In this document: piece by piece, positions 18,513 to 28,506 of the stretch
Numbering within the stretch: position 1 is the stretch's first letter
Layout of the letters: every line of letters starts with the position of its first letter
NCBI RefSeq assembly: GCF_002738225.1
Contig: NZ_PEBQ01000043.1
Span: forward strand, 1 to 46,453
Reading direction: 5' to 3'
DNA length: 46,453 bases
Source of the DNA: Acetobacter pomorum
Lineage (GTDB): Bacteria > Pseudomonadota > Alphaproteobacteria > Acetobacterales > Acetobacteraceae
Translations under genes and position numbers: made by a program
Notes under the pieces: model-generated
The model's input: only the letters and a program-made list of their open reading frames with translations
What the model was told of the DNA's origin: nothing
The model's database searches: none

Positions 18513-20021
18513 ATGCTTGATGCTCTACACCTGACCGGATCCTGGCCTGTTCTACGCTCGCGTATTCTAGAACAGGTAGACCGCCTCACCAGGCAGCGTT
18601 TGGCTCAATCCGACATTACGATCGACGTCCTGCGTCCCATTCTCTCGACAGCACGCTTCTCCCCGCCCCTTCCTGTCTTTATCGCCGGCAGCATGCTTCC
18701 GGATGGCTCTGCTCTCCCCGACACTGAATTGCCCGACGGTGCCGAACACACAGCCAGTGCGCGTAAACTTCTTGAGGGTGCCCTTTCCTCTCTCCCCAGC
18801 GGCTACCATCTCGAAGTAGCTCTTGAGATCGATCGACAACGCTTGGCGTTTGTCGCGTCGCTTGTTTCGTCGGACCATAACGAAAGACCATCTTTCCTTC
18901 CGAGCAAGGACAAGGTCAATTCTATCCCGACACCTGCACCTATCGGACAAGCTCCTGCCAATGTTGTCCGCTGGTTCTCGGCTTTGGCCGAAGCTGAGGT
19001 TCCCAAACATGACGGCCAACTGGAGACATCACAGGCAGCCGTAGGCACATTCGTTCAGATCGGTAAGGCCGCTAACACCCGCCGAGCCTACCGGTCGGCC
19101 ATCCGTGGCTGGTGTGCATTTGCTGAACGTCATGACCTCCCTGCCCTGCCTGCGCGAAGCGAAGATGTTGCAACCTATCTAGCTGATCTGGCTTTGCGCG
19201 GACGCAAGCCAGCAACTATTGAACTCTATAGGGCTGCGTTGCGCTATCTTCATCATGTGGCACATCTACCCATACCTACGACACATGCTCTCGTCTCTGA
19301 GATGCTGGCCGGAATTCATCGCTCACCAAGCAAGACGCCACAACGCCGGGTAAAAGGTTTGACTTGGGAAATGCTCTGCGAGGTCGTTGATAAGATCCCT
19401 ATGACATCGCTGGTGGATACACGTGACCGCGCCATTTTGCTGGTTGGCTATGGTGGAGCGCTTCGTCGCTCTGAACTGGCAGGGATCCAGCTCGAACACG
19501 TCACGCTTGATGAAGACTGCATGCGGATCACCCTACCCTACTCTAAGGGGGATAAGAAGCATCAGGGCACCACAATCGTTATTCCCCGTGGGATAACCAG
19601 ACATTGTCCAGTTCGTGCGTGGGAGACGTGGCTACGGGAGTCAAAACTGACACCACGAAAAAACAAGTCAAACGAAACAAACACAGAGAGCACAAACGAG
19701 ACGACTGCTGCCTTCCCAAGAATTTGGCTGCCTGCAACAGCGAAAAAAAATGGGACTGCTCCTGGTCCTAAAATCGGCACGCAAAGTCTTTCGGACTTTT
19801 CGATAGCCACAATCATCAAACGCCGCTGTCAGGCTGCGGGGATTGAGGGCGATTTTAGCGGGCACAGTCTACGTCGGGGTGCCATCACGACAGGCGCTCA
19901 GGATGGCATTGACCTGATGTCGCTCAAACGATTTTCCCGTCATCGCGATTACCGAGTTCTGGAAGCATATGTTGAAGAGGATCAGGCTTTTAAACGACAT
20001 CCTGGTAAAAGTCGGTTTTGA
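18513..20021 (+). CDS. Tyrosine recombinase/integrase
   Basis: A 502-residue tyrosine recombinase. After a ~160-residue N-terminal region of unknown role comes a SAM-like core-binding domain (ANTRRAYRSAIRGWCAFAERHDLPALP and on). The catalytic domain has Arg in YGGALRRSELAGI (about 317), Lys near PYSKGDKK, His-x-x-Arg in SGHSLRRGA (about 450), His in FSRHRDY (about 477) and the nucleophile Tyr in LEAYVEE. All catalytic residues are present. It ends 18 bp before the first iteron, so it may serve multimer resolution or have brought neighbouring cargo. Confidence 0.9.
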   Translation: MLDALHLTGSWPVLRSRILEQVDRLTRQRLAQSDITIDVLRPILSTARFSPPLPVFIAGSMLPDGSALPDTELPDGAEHTASARKLLEGALSSLPSGYHLEVALEIDRQRLAFVASLVSSDHNERPSFLPSKDKVNSIPTPAPIGQAPANVVRWFSALAEAEVPKHDGQLETSQAAVGTFVQIGKAANTRRAYRSAIRGWCAFAERHDLPALPARSEDVATYLADLALRGRKPATIELYRAALRYLHHVAHLPIPTTHALVSEMLAGIHRSPSKTPQRRVKGLTWEMLCEVVDKIPMTSLVDTRDRAILLVGYGGALRRSELAGIQLEHVTLDEDCMRITLPYSKGDKKHQGTTIVIPRGITRHCPVRAWETWLRESKLTPRKNKSNETNTESTNETTAAFPRIWLPATAKKNGTAPGPKIGTQSLSDFSIATIIKRRCQAAGIEGDFSGHSLRRGAITTGAQDGIDLMSLKRFSRHRDYRVLEAYVEEDQAFKRHPGKSRF

Positions 20022-20038
20022 AGAGAAACTTCATTACC

Positions 20039-20326
20039 GCCCTAAAAGTTCACACCCACTTACTTTTTCCTAAGTCATCATAGAAAGCTGAATCGTCTTG
20101 CTTGTTAAGACTCGACGTATGTGAACTTTTAGGGCGTTATCCGTAGCTATTTTACATAGGTTAAATGTGAACTTTTAGGGCCGAAGTATGAACTTTTAGG
20201 GCACCTTAAGATTATCGAACCCCTTTCTTTTCAATGACATACAGATTTCATCCTAGGGACTTTTGGGGCGCAAACTAATATAAATATACAAATATCTTTG
20301 CGAATAGTTTTGCGCCCCAAAAGTCC
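20039..20326. other. Probable origin of replication (iterons)
   Basis: Four copies of TGAACTTTTAGGGC are present: one inverted (20039-20054) and three direct (20120-20135, 20166-20181, 20188-20202). A related inverted pair GGACTTTTGGGGCGCAAA lies at 20256-20275 and 20307-20326 around an AT-rich spacer. Direct iterons, an AT-rich core and an inverted repeat just before a replication initiator gene form the classic layout of an iteron plasmid origin; the inverted pair, 38 bp before repA, would be the autoregulatory operator. Confidence 0.85.
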
Positions 20327-20364
20327 TCGAAGACTTTGAAGCAAGAAGTACGTATCTAAGACAC

Positions 20365-21285
20365 ATGGCAAGAATTCACCGCCTTCTTGAAGAACACGGC
20401 CGCCAAGGTGCATTGGCTTTCACAGATGATAGGAAAGAGCTGGAAGTTGCTTTTGACTTCATGTCTGACGAACAGACAGGTGTAGGCTTTCTCTTCAGTG
20501 GTTGGTGTCAGGCAGCATTACCTCACAGGAGGCAGCCAGATGATCAGATATGGCTTATAGAAACTGAACATTTAAAGTTAATGGTAGAGCCTGGGTCAGT
20601 TGCCACAGAAGATGGTGTAATTAGAATTGGCGTACCCTACGGGTCGAGGGCGCGCCTGATACTACTTTATCTCCAGACAGAAGCTATTAAAACAAATAGT
20701 CGAGAAATTGAGCTTGGGCGTAGTCTACGTGAGTGGCTACAAAAATTAGGCGTATCGATTGGTGGAAAAAGTATGAAAGATGTTCGTGAGCAGGCATTAA
20801 GGCTCTCACGCTGTCGGATGACTTTCCAAATTACTAAAGGTAACCAAATTGGCTTTGTTAATCAAAATATCTTGGATACAGCTCTCTTTACTCACCATGT
20901 AAATGGTGGATTATTAGAGACAGTTAAATTATCTGAAGGTTTTTTTGAACAATTAAAAAAACACCCAGTCCCATTACAAGAAGCCGCAATCCGTGCGATA
21001 GCAAATAATAGTCAAGCATTAGATATATACTGCTGGCTCGCTTATCGATTACACGTTCTTCCAGCTGATTGCCAAATTACATGGAAAGCACTGTATGCTC
21101 AATTTGGGCGGAGTTACGCGCGCCTGAGAAAATTCAGAGAAAACTTTCTGGAAAGTTTGAAAATAGCACTGGCTGTTTATCCCGATGCAAAAGTCACTAC
21201 GACTGAGATAGGAGTGATTTTACATTCATCCAAACCTCCAGTGCCCCAAAAGGCCACACATCTGGTCAATCCTACAACGAAATAG
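20365..21285 (+). CDS. repA: Replication initiator protein (RepA_C type)
   Basis: A 306-residue protein matching the plasmid RepA family of alphaproteobacteria (PF04796-like). Characteristic stretches are VPYGSRARLILLYLQTEA, LREWLQKLGVSIGG, the SRCRMTF segment and ALDIYCWLAYRLHVLP, followed by a winged-helix-like ITWKALYAQFGRSYARLRKFRENF. It should bind the iterons upstream and start replication. Base composition is AT-rich relative to the cargo, as usual for the core of an adapted replicon. The gene converges on the par operon. Confidence 0.88.
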   Translation: MARIHRLLEEHGRQGALAFTDDRKELEVAFDFMSDEQTGVGFLFSGWCQAALPHRRQPDDQIWLIETEHLKLMVEPGSVATEDGVIRIGVPYGSRARLILLYLQTEAIKTNSREIELGRSLREWLQKLGVSIGGKSMKDVREQALRLSRCRMTFQITKGNQIGFVNQNILDTALFTHHVNGGLLETVKLSEGFFEQLKKHPVPLQEAAIRAIANNSQALDIYCWLAYRLHVLPADCQITWKALYAQFGRSYARLRKFRENFLESLKIALAVYPDAKVTTTEIGVILHSSKPPVPQKATHLVNPTTK

Positions 21286-21322
21286 GTTTAACGACATGAA
21301 TGGCCCTTAAAGCGCTGCCAAC

Positions 21323-22063
21323 CTAACGGCCTTTGATAGCTTTGATGACTTTATTGATTTCACGGAATTCACGGCTCAATGTAAAATATTCCAATGCAAG
21401 CTTCTTCCTTCTATTCAAAATTTTATCCCTTTTGTTTTCCAGTTTTTCTAGGTCTATTATATTCTTTTTTTCGCCATTTTTTTCTATGCGCTGGCGATAA
21501 TCTTTCCGAAAATTCAATAGCTTTCTACGACCCACTTCAGGACGAATAAGTCCCTCTTCCTTTGCCGCATCAAGTTCCGGATCTGTCATGTTTGTTAAGA
21601 CGTAAGCTGCTGAATAGCTTGCCGGGAGATCGTTTTCTGGGACCTTGCCCGTTTTTACAAAACGAGCAACACTTTTCAACATCGAAGCTACAGTATCACC
21701 GAATGGCAGTATCTTTTCTGCGCTCTGCTTTAGTCTTTCTCGTTCGCCGATAGTTAAAGAAGCTTCAATATCTAGAAGCGCATTTCCCATTGCCAACGCG
21801 GCGTGGCCAGCTCTTACAAAATTGCGATAAATGATCTTACGTTGGGTAACGATCGTCTGAAGACGTTTCTGATCTTTCAGAAGATCCGTGTCACCGAATA
21901 CTTCGTTAAGTGTATGTAATAAATCTTCATCAATCTCAATTAATTCGTTCTGCGCAGAACTTCTAGCATCCGCAGTCATAAGTTCTATTTCACGCTCTTG
22001 AGTTAGTGGCTCATCACGTAAAGCAATTTTTTTGGCCAATGATTTTGAAATCTTTACGGTCAT
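21323..22063 (-). CDS. Partition partner protein (ParB-position), unrecognised family
   Basis: A 246-residue, highly charged and largely helical protein. It starts four bases inside the end of the parA gene (ATGA overlap) and is therefore translated with it. I see no ParB nuclease or ParB helix-turn-helix signature. The C-terminal third (LEKLENKRDKILNRRKKL) is probably coiled coil and basic. From its position it is the DNA-binding adaptor of the partition system, but this is inferred only from gene order. Confidence 0.65.
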   Translation of the reverse strand: MTVKISKSLAKKIALRDEPLTQEREIELMTADARSSAQNELIEIDEDLLHTLNEVFGDTDLLKDQKRLQTIVTQRKIIYRNFVRAGHAALAMGNALLDIEASLTIGERERLKQSAEKILPFGDTVASMLKSVARFVKTGKVPENDLPASYSAAYVLTNMTDPELDAAKEEGLIRPEVGRRKLLNFRKDYRQRIEKNGEKKNIIDLEKLENKRDKILNRRKKLALEYFTLSREFREINKVIKAIKGR

Positions 22064-22707
22064 AGTTCTATCTCGTGTTTAATTAAATCCCAAAGTAGCT
22101 CAACGTCTTTAGAACCTCTGGCATCTTTAATATCGACAGAGGTCAATCCACCATGATTGTGAACATGCATATCCTCAGCAATTGGTATCTCAACTGGCAA
22201 AACTCGGGCGTATTTAGCAACCCTTTGTCGGGCTTCTCTAAAACTTTTAGTCTGACGATTTACCCGCGAGAACACTACAAAAGCTCTGACACCTGCTTTT
22301 TTTAACGATAGTAAGTAAGGCGTATTACTAGATATGTCATTGTGAGTAGCACTAGTAGGCACAAGAACTACATCAGCAAGTTGTGACAAACCCAAAAAAG
22401 CATCAGCATCGTTTTCTAATGCAGGAGGTGTATCAATAACTACCAAATCATTATCATCTGTGTAATCTTCAACAGTTTTCCATTTTGATAACGTTAAAGA
22501 CTTTACAGGAATACGTGTAAGAGAAGGAATAGATTTCTGCGTTTCTTCTCTTGCATCTCCCCAGTTACGAAATGTAGCTTGAGGATCGAAGTCGATTCCA
22601 GAAACTCTCATTCCATCCCTTGCGGCACAGACTGAGATACATTCAGAAAGTGTGGATTTGGACGTCCCACCTTTCACGCTAGCAAACAAAATAGTTTTTC
22701 CAAGCAC
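22060..22707 (-). CDS. parA: ParA-type partition ATPase
   Basis: A 215-residue small ParA/MinD-type ATPase. The deviant Walker A is KGGTSKST (residues 12-19), switch I is DFDPQAT, and Walker B is LVVIDTPPALEN. It lacks an N-terminal helix-turn-helix, as in type Ib ParA proteins. It is the first gene of a two-gene operon and lies beside two identical palindromes (22769-22872) that could act as centromere and operator. Confidence 0.88.
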   Translation of the reverse strand: MLGKTILFASVKGGTSKSTLSECISVCAARDGMRVSGIDFDPQATFRNWGDAREETQKSIPSLTRIPVKSLTLSKWKTVEDYTDDNDLVVIDTPPALENDADAFLGLSQLADVVLVPTSATHNDISSNTPYLLSLKKAGVRAFVVFSRVNRQTKSFREARQRVAKYARVLPVEIPIAEDMHVHNHGGLTSVDIKDARGSKDVELLWDLIKHEIEL

Positions 22708-22768
22708 CTTGAGGCTCCCAAAATCTTTCTGATACAGACCTATATTATTTACATCACCTAGCGCAACA

Positions 22769-22872
22769 TTTTTACACGTGTAAAAAACATTTTTTTCAGG
22801 ATTCAGTCTTCCTGAATGATCAAAAACCCCCGTTGCCCAATGAAAGGTTAATGGTTTTTACACGTGTAAAAA
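22769..22872. promoter_or_regulatory. Two identical 18 bp palindromes, probable parS/operator
   Basis: TTTTTACACGTGTAAAAA occurs at 22769-22786 and again at 22855-22872, each a perfect palindrome, 86 bp apart. They lie 62-165 bp upstream of the parA start. Identical long palindromes beside a parA operon are best explained as binding sites of its DNA-binding partner. Confidence 0.75.
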
Positions 22873-22955
22873 AAGAAATTTACCGCGTTTAATATAGATA
22901 AATAATATCAATAGAAAATATTCACCAGCCCTGAGCGTGCGCCGCAAGTGGTAGG

Positions 22956-23040
22956 TGCTCGCCATGCTCGTCCGCTACGCGGCCTGTGCGTGGCTCCGCT
23001 CCCGGCGCTTCGCACCGCACTTGCGCCCCCCACTCCGGCC
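22956..23040. repeat. GC-rich dispersed repeat, copy A
   Basis: About 85 bp that align imperfectly with 31251-31339 (shared blocks ccatgctcg, ctgtgcgtggctccg, tcccgg, gcaccgc and ctccgg). The segment contains nested short inverted repeats and no gene. It lies in the leader of the methylase-helicase gene. Function unknown; a structured leader or transfer-related element is possible. Confidence 0.55.
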
Positions 23041-23192
23041 CGGTTGTCCGGAAGGCATAAGGGACAAGGAATGAAGAGAGAGTAGACGCTCCCCTTCCCG
23101 CTCCTTGCCACTAATCCTCACAAACCTATGCAATCAGGCCCCCGACCCTTTCTGAGGCGTCGGGCGATGCCGATTGGACGGAGTGCGCCATC

Positions 23193-26100
23193 ATGTCCAT
23201 GTCAGCCTCGCAACTCAATCTGTTCGATACCACTGTACTGTCCGGTGAGCTCGCATCCCTCTGGTCTCTAGACGATGACCAGCCCCTTCCCGAAGTCAGC
23301 CTCCCCTCCCCTCACTCTTTCCGTATTCCACAGCGCGATTTCCGGCTGAAGGGACTGCGTGGTCTTGCAAGCGGATGGAAAGCCCGTGCTGAGGGTAATC
23401 TGGCAGCGATTGCCCTTCTCGGGGAACTGGAGCGCGAGGATCGTAACGCCACCGAGGCAGAGCAGGAGGTGCTCGCCCGTTTTACTGGTTTTGGTGCGGG
23501 TGAACTTGCCAACAACCTCTTCCCGCCCACTGGTAAAGAGGTGCGCAAGGGATGGGAAAGTCTTGCTTCAGAACTTGAACAGCTTACGACGGAGACTGAA
23601 AGGGCTGGCCTGCAGCGCGCCACACAATATGCCCACTACACCCCGGAACTGATTGTTCACTCATTGTGGAATATGGTGCAGCGTATGGGGTTTCGTGGCG
23701 GTTCGGTGCTTGAACCGGGTTGCGGAACCGGGGTCTTTATAGCCGCACGACCTGAAAAACTGGAAGGCAAGATCGCCTTCACAGGGATTGAAAACGATCC
23801 AATCTCTGCCCGCATAGCGCGCAAACTCTATCCAAACCAATGGATCCGCAGTGAGGATTTCACCCGAGCCTAGCTTTCGCATGGCTATGATCTGGCTATT
23901 GGTAATCCACCCTTTAGCAACCGCACGGTGCACGGTCGGGACGGCTTGGAGAAGCAGGGATTAAGTCTTCATGACTTCTTCATTGCCCGCTCACTCGAAG
24001 CTTTACGGCCAGGCGGTATCGCCCTGTTCGTGACTTCCCGATACACGCTGGACAAAACGGATCCTAAGGCACGACAGATTATCGGCGAGAGCGCAGACCT
24101 GCTTGGCGCTGTGCGTTTACCTGAAGGCGCAATGCGTGACGATGCCGGGACGGATGTGGTGGTCGATATCTTGGCACTCCGCAAACGAGAAGTGGGAGAA
24201 GTGCCGTCTAATGAGAGCTGGGTTGAAACTGCAGACATCCCAGACTCAGACGAGGGAAATGGTCTGCTCGTCATAAACCGGTATTTCCTTGACCATCCCG
24301 AACAGGTGCTCGGCAGTCATAACTGGACGACAACGCAGTTTGGTCCCGGTTACACATGCTCTGTCACAGCCGGCGCAGAACTAGACCTTCTTCTTCCGCA
24401 AGCCCTGAGCCGGATTGCGCCCAACGTTCATTTTCTGCAGCCGCTAGAGGCGCGCATTGTCCGGCCAGCAGGTGAGGGCGTTACGGTTGGAACAGCGGCA
24501 AGTGGTGCAGACCTCAAGGAGGGAAGCTACTTTGTAGAACGGGGTGTTCTGCACCAGATTAGCGAGGGGCAGGCCCAGATCGTCCCGATCCGTAAGGCTG
24601 GTCAGGCAGAGGGAATTTTTGCCAAGCATGCTCGGATTATCCGCGGGCTGGTGCCCATCCGTGATGCCGCACGAAGTGTGTTGCGGGCGCAGATGCAGAA
24701 CCTGCCTTACGGGTCGCAGCAGCGCACTCTGAAAACGGCGTACCAGAGTTTCGTGCGTGAATTTGGTCCCATCAATCATACCCGCACCACGCTGCGCGAA
24801 AATCCTGAAACTGGGAAAACACGGGAAACCCAGCGGCGTCCGAACCTGCAGCCCTTTATGGATGATCCTGACGTTTGGCTGGTGGCTTCGATTGAGGACT
24901 ATGACGAACGCACGGATACGGGTCGCATGGGGCCGATATTCTCTGAGCGTGTCATTCATGCACCGACAGAGCCTGAAATACACGGAGCCCATGACGCGCT
25001 GGCTGTGTCCTTGCATGAAACGGGCCGTGTGGATCTGCCTCTCATTGCCGAACTGCTGGGACGGAGTGAAGCCGATACGTTGGTTGAACTGGGCGAGAGT
25101 GTTTACCTTGATCCTGAACGCAGCGCGCAGGGCAGGGACGTCTGGGTTACGGCCGATGAGATGCTCTCAGGTGCCGTGCGGACCAAGCTGGCTTTGGCAC
25201 GTGACGCCGCACAACTTGACCAACGGTTTGCACGCAATGTCAGCGCTCTGGAAGGCGTGCAGCCCCCGGATCTGCGACCCTCTGAAATTACAGCGCGTCT
25301 GGGAGCGCCCTGGTTGCCCGTTACGGATATTCAGGACTTCGTACAAGAGGTCATGGGGATTGAAACAACCGTTCGTCATACCCCGGAAGTGGCATGCTGG
25401 AGTATCAACAGAACGCCGTTTCTGTCTCGCGCAGAGGCTACATCCGTCTGGGGCACGGAACGACGCAATGCAGCGGAATTGCTGGAAGACGCGCTCTCCC
25501 AGTCCATTCCCAAAATCTGGGATCATTGGCGCGATGAAAATGGCAACGAGCGACGCGAACTCAATACGCAGGAAACGGAAGCGGCCAAAGAAAAACTGGC
25601 TGCCATTAAAAGCGCGTTCGAAAAGTGGGTGTGGCAGGATCCCGACCGCTCTGACCGTCTCGTAAAGCTCTATAACGAGACTTACAACAATCTGGTGCCA
25701 CGGGCCTTTGATGGCAGTCATCTGCGTCTGCCGGGCGCAAGCAGTGCGATTACCCTTCGTGCGCACCAGAAGCGCGTGGTCTGGCGGATTATTGCCTCAG
25801 GGCGCACCTACATGGCCCATGCTGTGGGGGCAGGAAAAACCTTCTCCATGGCGGCTGCCGTCATGGAGCAGAAACGCCTTGGACTGATCAGTAAGGCCGT
25901 TATCGTGGTTCCCGGCCACTGCCTTGCCCAGATGGCGCGTGAATTTCTCATGCTCTACCCTACGGCGAGAATTCTCGTGGCGGACGAGACAAATTTCGTC
26001 AAAGCGAAACGCCAGCGTTTTATTGCCCGCGCAGCAACTGAAAACTGGGATGCGATCATCATAACCCATGACGCTTTCAAGTTTATTCCGGTGGAGGCGG

Positions 26101-28319
26101 GTTTTGAACGGGAGATGATTGAAGACCAGATTGCGTCATACGAGGCCATTCTGTCTGGCTTGGATGGCGATGACCGTATCTCCCGCAAGCGCATTGAACG
26201 CATGAAAGAGGGGATGGAGGCTAAACTGGAAGGATTAGCCTCCCAGAAGGATGATCTCCTTCATATGGGTGAAATGGGCATCGATCAGATCCTTGTGGAT
26301 GAAGCCCAGCTCTTTCGGAAACTGTCTTACGCGACCAATCAGTCCGATCTGCGAGGTGTCGATCCTAACGGCTCACAGCGCGCATGGGATCTTTTCGTTA
26401 AAACGCGTTACCTCGCAAAGACTGATCCAACACGCCCACTGATCATGGCCTCAGGTTCGCCGATTACGAACACGATTGCCGAATTGTGGAATGTCGGACG
26501 GTATATGGATCTGGATGCTCTTGTCGCACGCAATCTCCACGAATTTGATGCTTGGGCGGCCAACTTTGGGGAAACACGCACCGAACTAGAGCTTCAGCCC
26601 AACGGTCTCTATAAACCGGTCACGCGCTTTACCGAATTCGTGAATGTGGCTGATTTGATGGCCATGTATCGTGACTTTGCGGACGTCGTTCAGTCAGACG
26701 AGTTGGCCCGTTATGTCAAGCTGCCCTCAGTTAAGGGCGGTAACAGACAGATTGTGGTAGCCGAAAGCACAGACGATTTTCGGGCATTCCAGCAGACACT
26801 AGCAGAACGGATGCGCGCGATTGAAGCCCGTTCAGGTCGTCCACAGAAGGGGGACGACATCATTCTGAGTGTGATGAATGATGCCCGGCATGGTGCGATC
26901 GATCTGCGCTTTGTCGCACCATGGGCGGATAGTGACCCACATTCCAAGCTGAATGTGATGATTCGGAAGGTGTTTGAAATCTGGCATGAGACATCTGCCA
27001 ATCGTTACACCAATCCCGAGACGGGCAGGGCTTACGATTTACCGGGGGCGGTGCAGATGATCTTCTCCGATCTCGGCACACAGGCCTCCCAGACCAAGCG
27101 CGGGTTCTCGGCTTATAACTGGATCAGGTCAGAACTGATCCGCATGGGTGTCCCGGCCGAGCAGATTGCCTTCATGCAGGATTACGACAAGGCGGCAGCC
27201 AAGCTGCGTCTGTTTGGTGATCTCAATGCAGGCCGTAAACGTATCCTGATCGGTTCAACAGCCACAATGGGAACAGGGGTCAATGCCCAGCAGCGCCTGA
27301 AAGCCCTGCATCATCTCGACGTGCCCTGGCTTGTGGCCGATATCATGCAACGTGAAGGTCGGATTGTGCGTCAGGGCAATCAGCATGACGAAGTGGAGGT
27401 TTACGCATACGCCCAGCAGGGATCCGTGGATGCCACCAACTGGCAGCTCCTTGAACGGAAGATGCGATTTATCGGCCTTGCAATGTCGGGAGACCGGACC
27501 ATCCGTCGTATTGAGGATGTGGGCGGGGAAGGCAACCAGTTTGCAATGGCCAAGGCGCTGGCATCAGGCGACATGCGTCTGATTCAAAAAGCTGGCTTGG
27601 AAGCCGATATCGCGCGTCTTGAGCGTTTGCAGGCCGCACATTTCGATGATCAGTTCAATGTGCGGCGCCAGATCCAGAGAGCTGAACGCGACATCAAGAC
27701 AGCCCAGGCACGGATCCCGAAAATTGAGGCGGCACTCACACAGCGTATCACCACGAAAGGCGAGGCGTTTGCGCTGCACCGTGACACCAAGGTGGTTGAG
27801 AGCAGTGAAAAAGCTGGAGCATGGATACTGTCGCAGGCGCGGCTTGCAGAACGGGAAGGCCGGACCGGGCAGTGGAGCATGGGTCGGATCGCCGGCTTTG
27901 AAGTGATGTGCGAAGCTCATGAACAGCAGTTCAGAACGTCCGACAAGAGAAAACCAGAAGTCGTCTCCTCCATCTATCTGGATACACCTGCAGGAGAAAT
28001 CGAGGTTGAGACCGATCGTGAGACCAAGCCTCTGGGACTGATTTCACGGATTGAGCACGCAGCCTTACGTCTGGACAGCGATCTGGCTGAAGCACGTCGC
28101 AGTCTGGATGAGGCACAGCGCCGACTGCCAGCTTATCGCGCACGGGAAGGACTTCCTTTTGCGGAAGCCGACGATCTCACGGCGAAATGTGCCGAGCTAT
28201 CCGCATTGGATGCTGCGCTGGAAGCGGAAGGCAAGGAAAAAGAAGCTGCGCTGAAATCGGCCACAGCAAATGATGATACTGCTTCTGCTGTTGCAGAGAA
28301 AATTGAACAGGTGGCCTAA
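23193..28319 (+). pseudogene. DarB-like DNA methylase/helicase interrupted by one TAG codon
   Basis: One open frame of 1708 codons has a single TAG at 23871-23873. Residues about 172-183 (VLEPGCGTGVFIA) are the SAM-binding motif I; NPPF at about 238-241, the adenine-methylase motif IV, lies just after the stop. Further on is an SNF2-type helicase: AHAVGAGKTFSMA (about 877), VDEAQLF (about 1034), ASGSPITNT, and QREGRIVRQG (about 1385), then a coiled C-terminus. Similar plasmid and phage proteins (DarB type) protect incoming DNA from restriction. Without readthrough, two pieces (226 residues, and up to 1463 from 23928) would result, splitting the methylase. Lesion, suppression or sequencing error are all possible. 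Confidence 0.85.
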
Positions 28320-28506
28320 GAAAATAAGAAGAGCACAAAGCCGAAAAGGGAAGGGCGGGCCACAGGCCGCCCACACGCCGCAAGGGTATGCCCCGTTCCG
28401 GGGCCTCGCTGACGCTCGCCCTTGCCCCGTGTAGGCGTCTGTGACCGTGCCGAAGGTATGAGGTCAGAAAATGACACCTCATGACCCTGAAAGTGAGGAG
28501 AGTATC

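Noticed and set aside
20039..20202. Iterons considered as a CRISPR array
   Set aside because: Only four short units with irregular spacing, one inverted, next to repA and without cas genes; the origin explanation fits better.
24444..25016. 190-residue leftward ORF
   Set aside because: Antisense shadow of the methylase-helicase gene.
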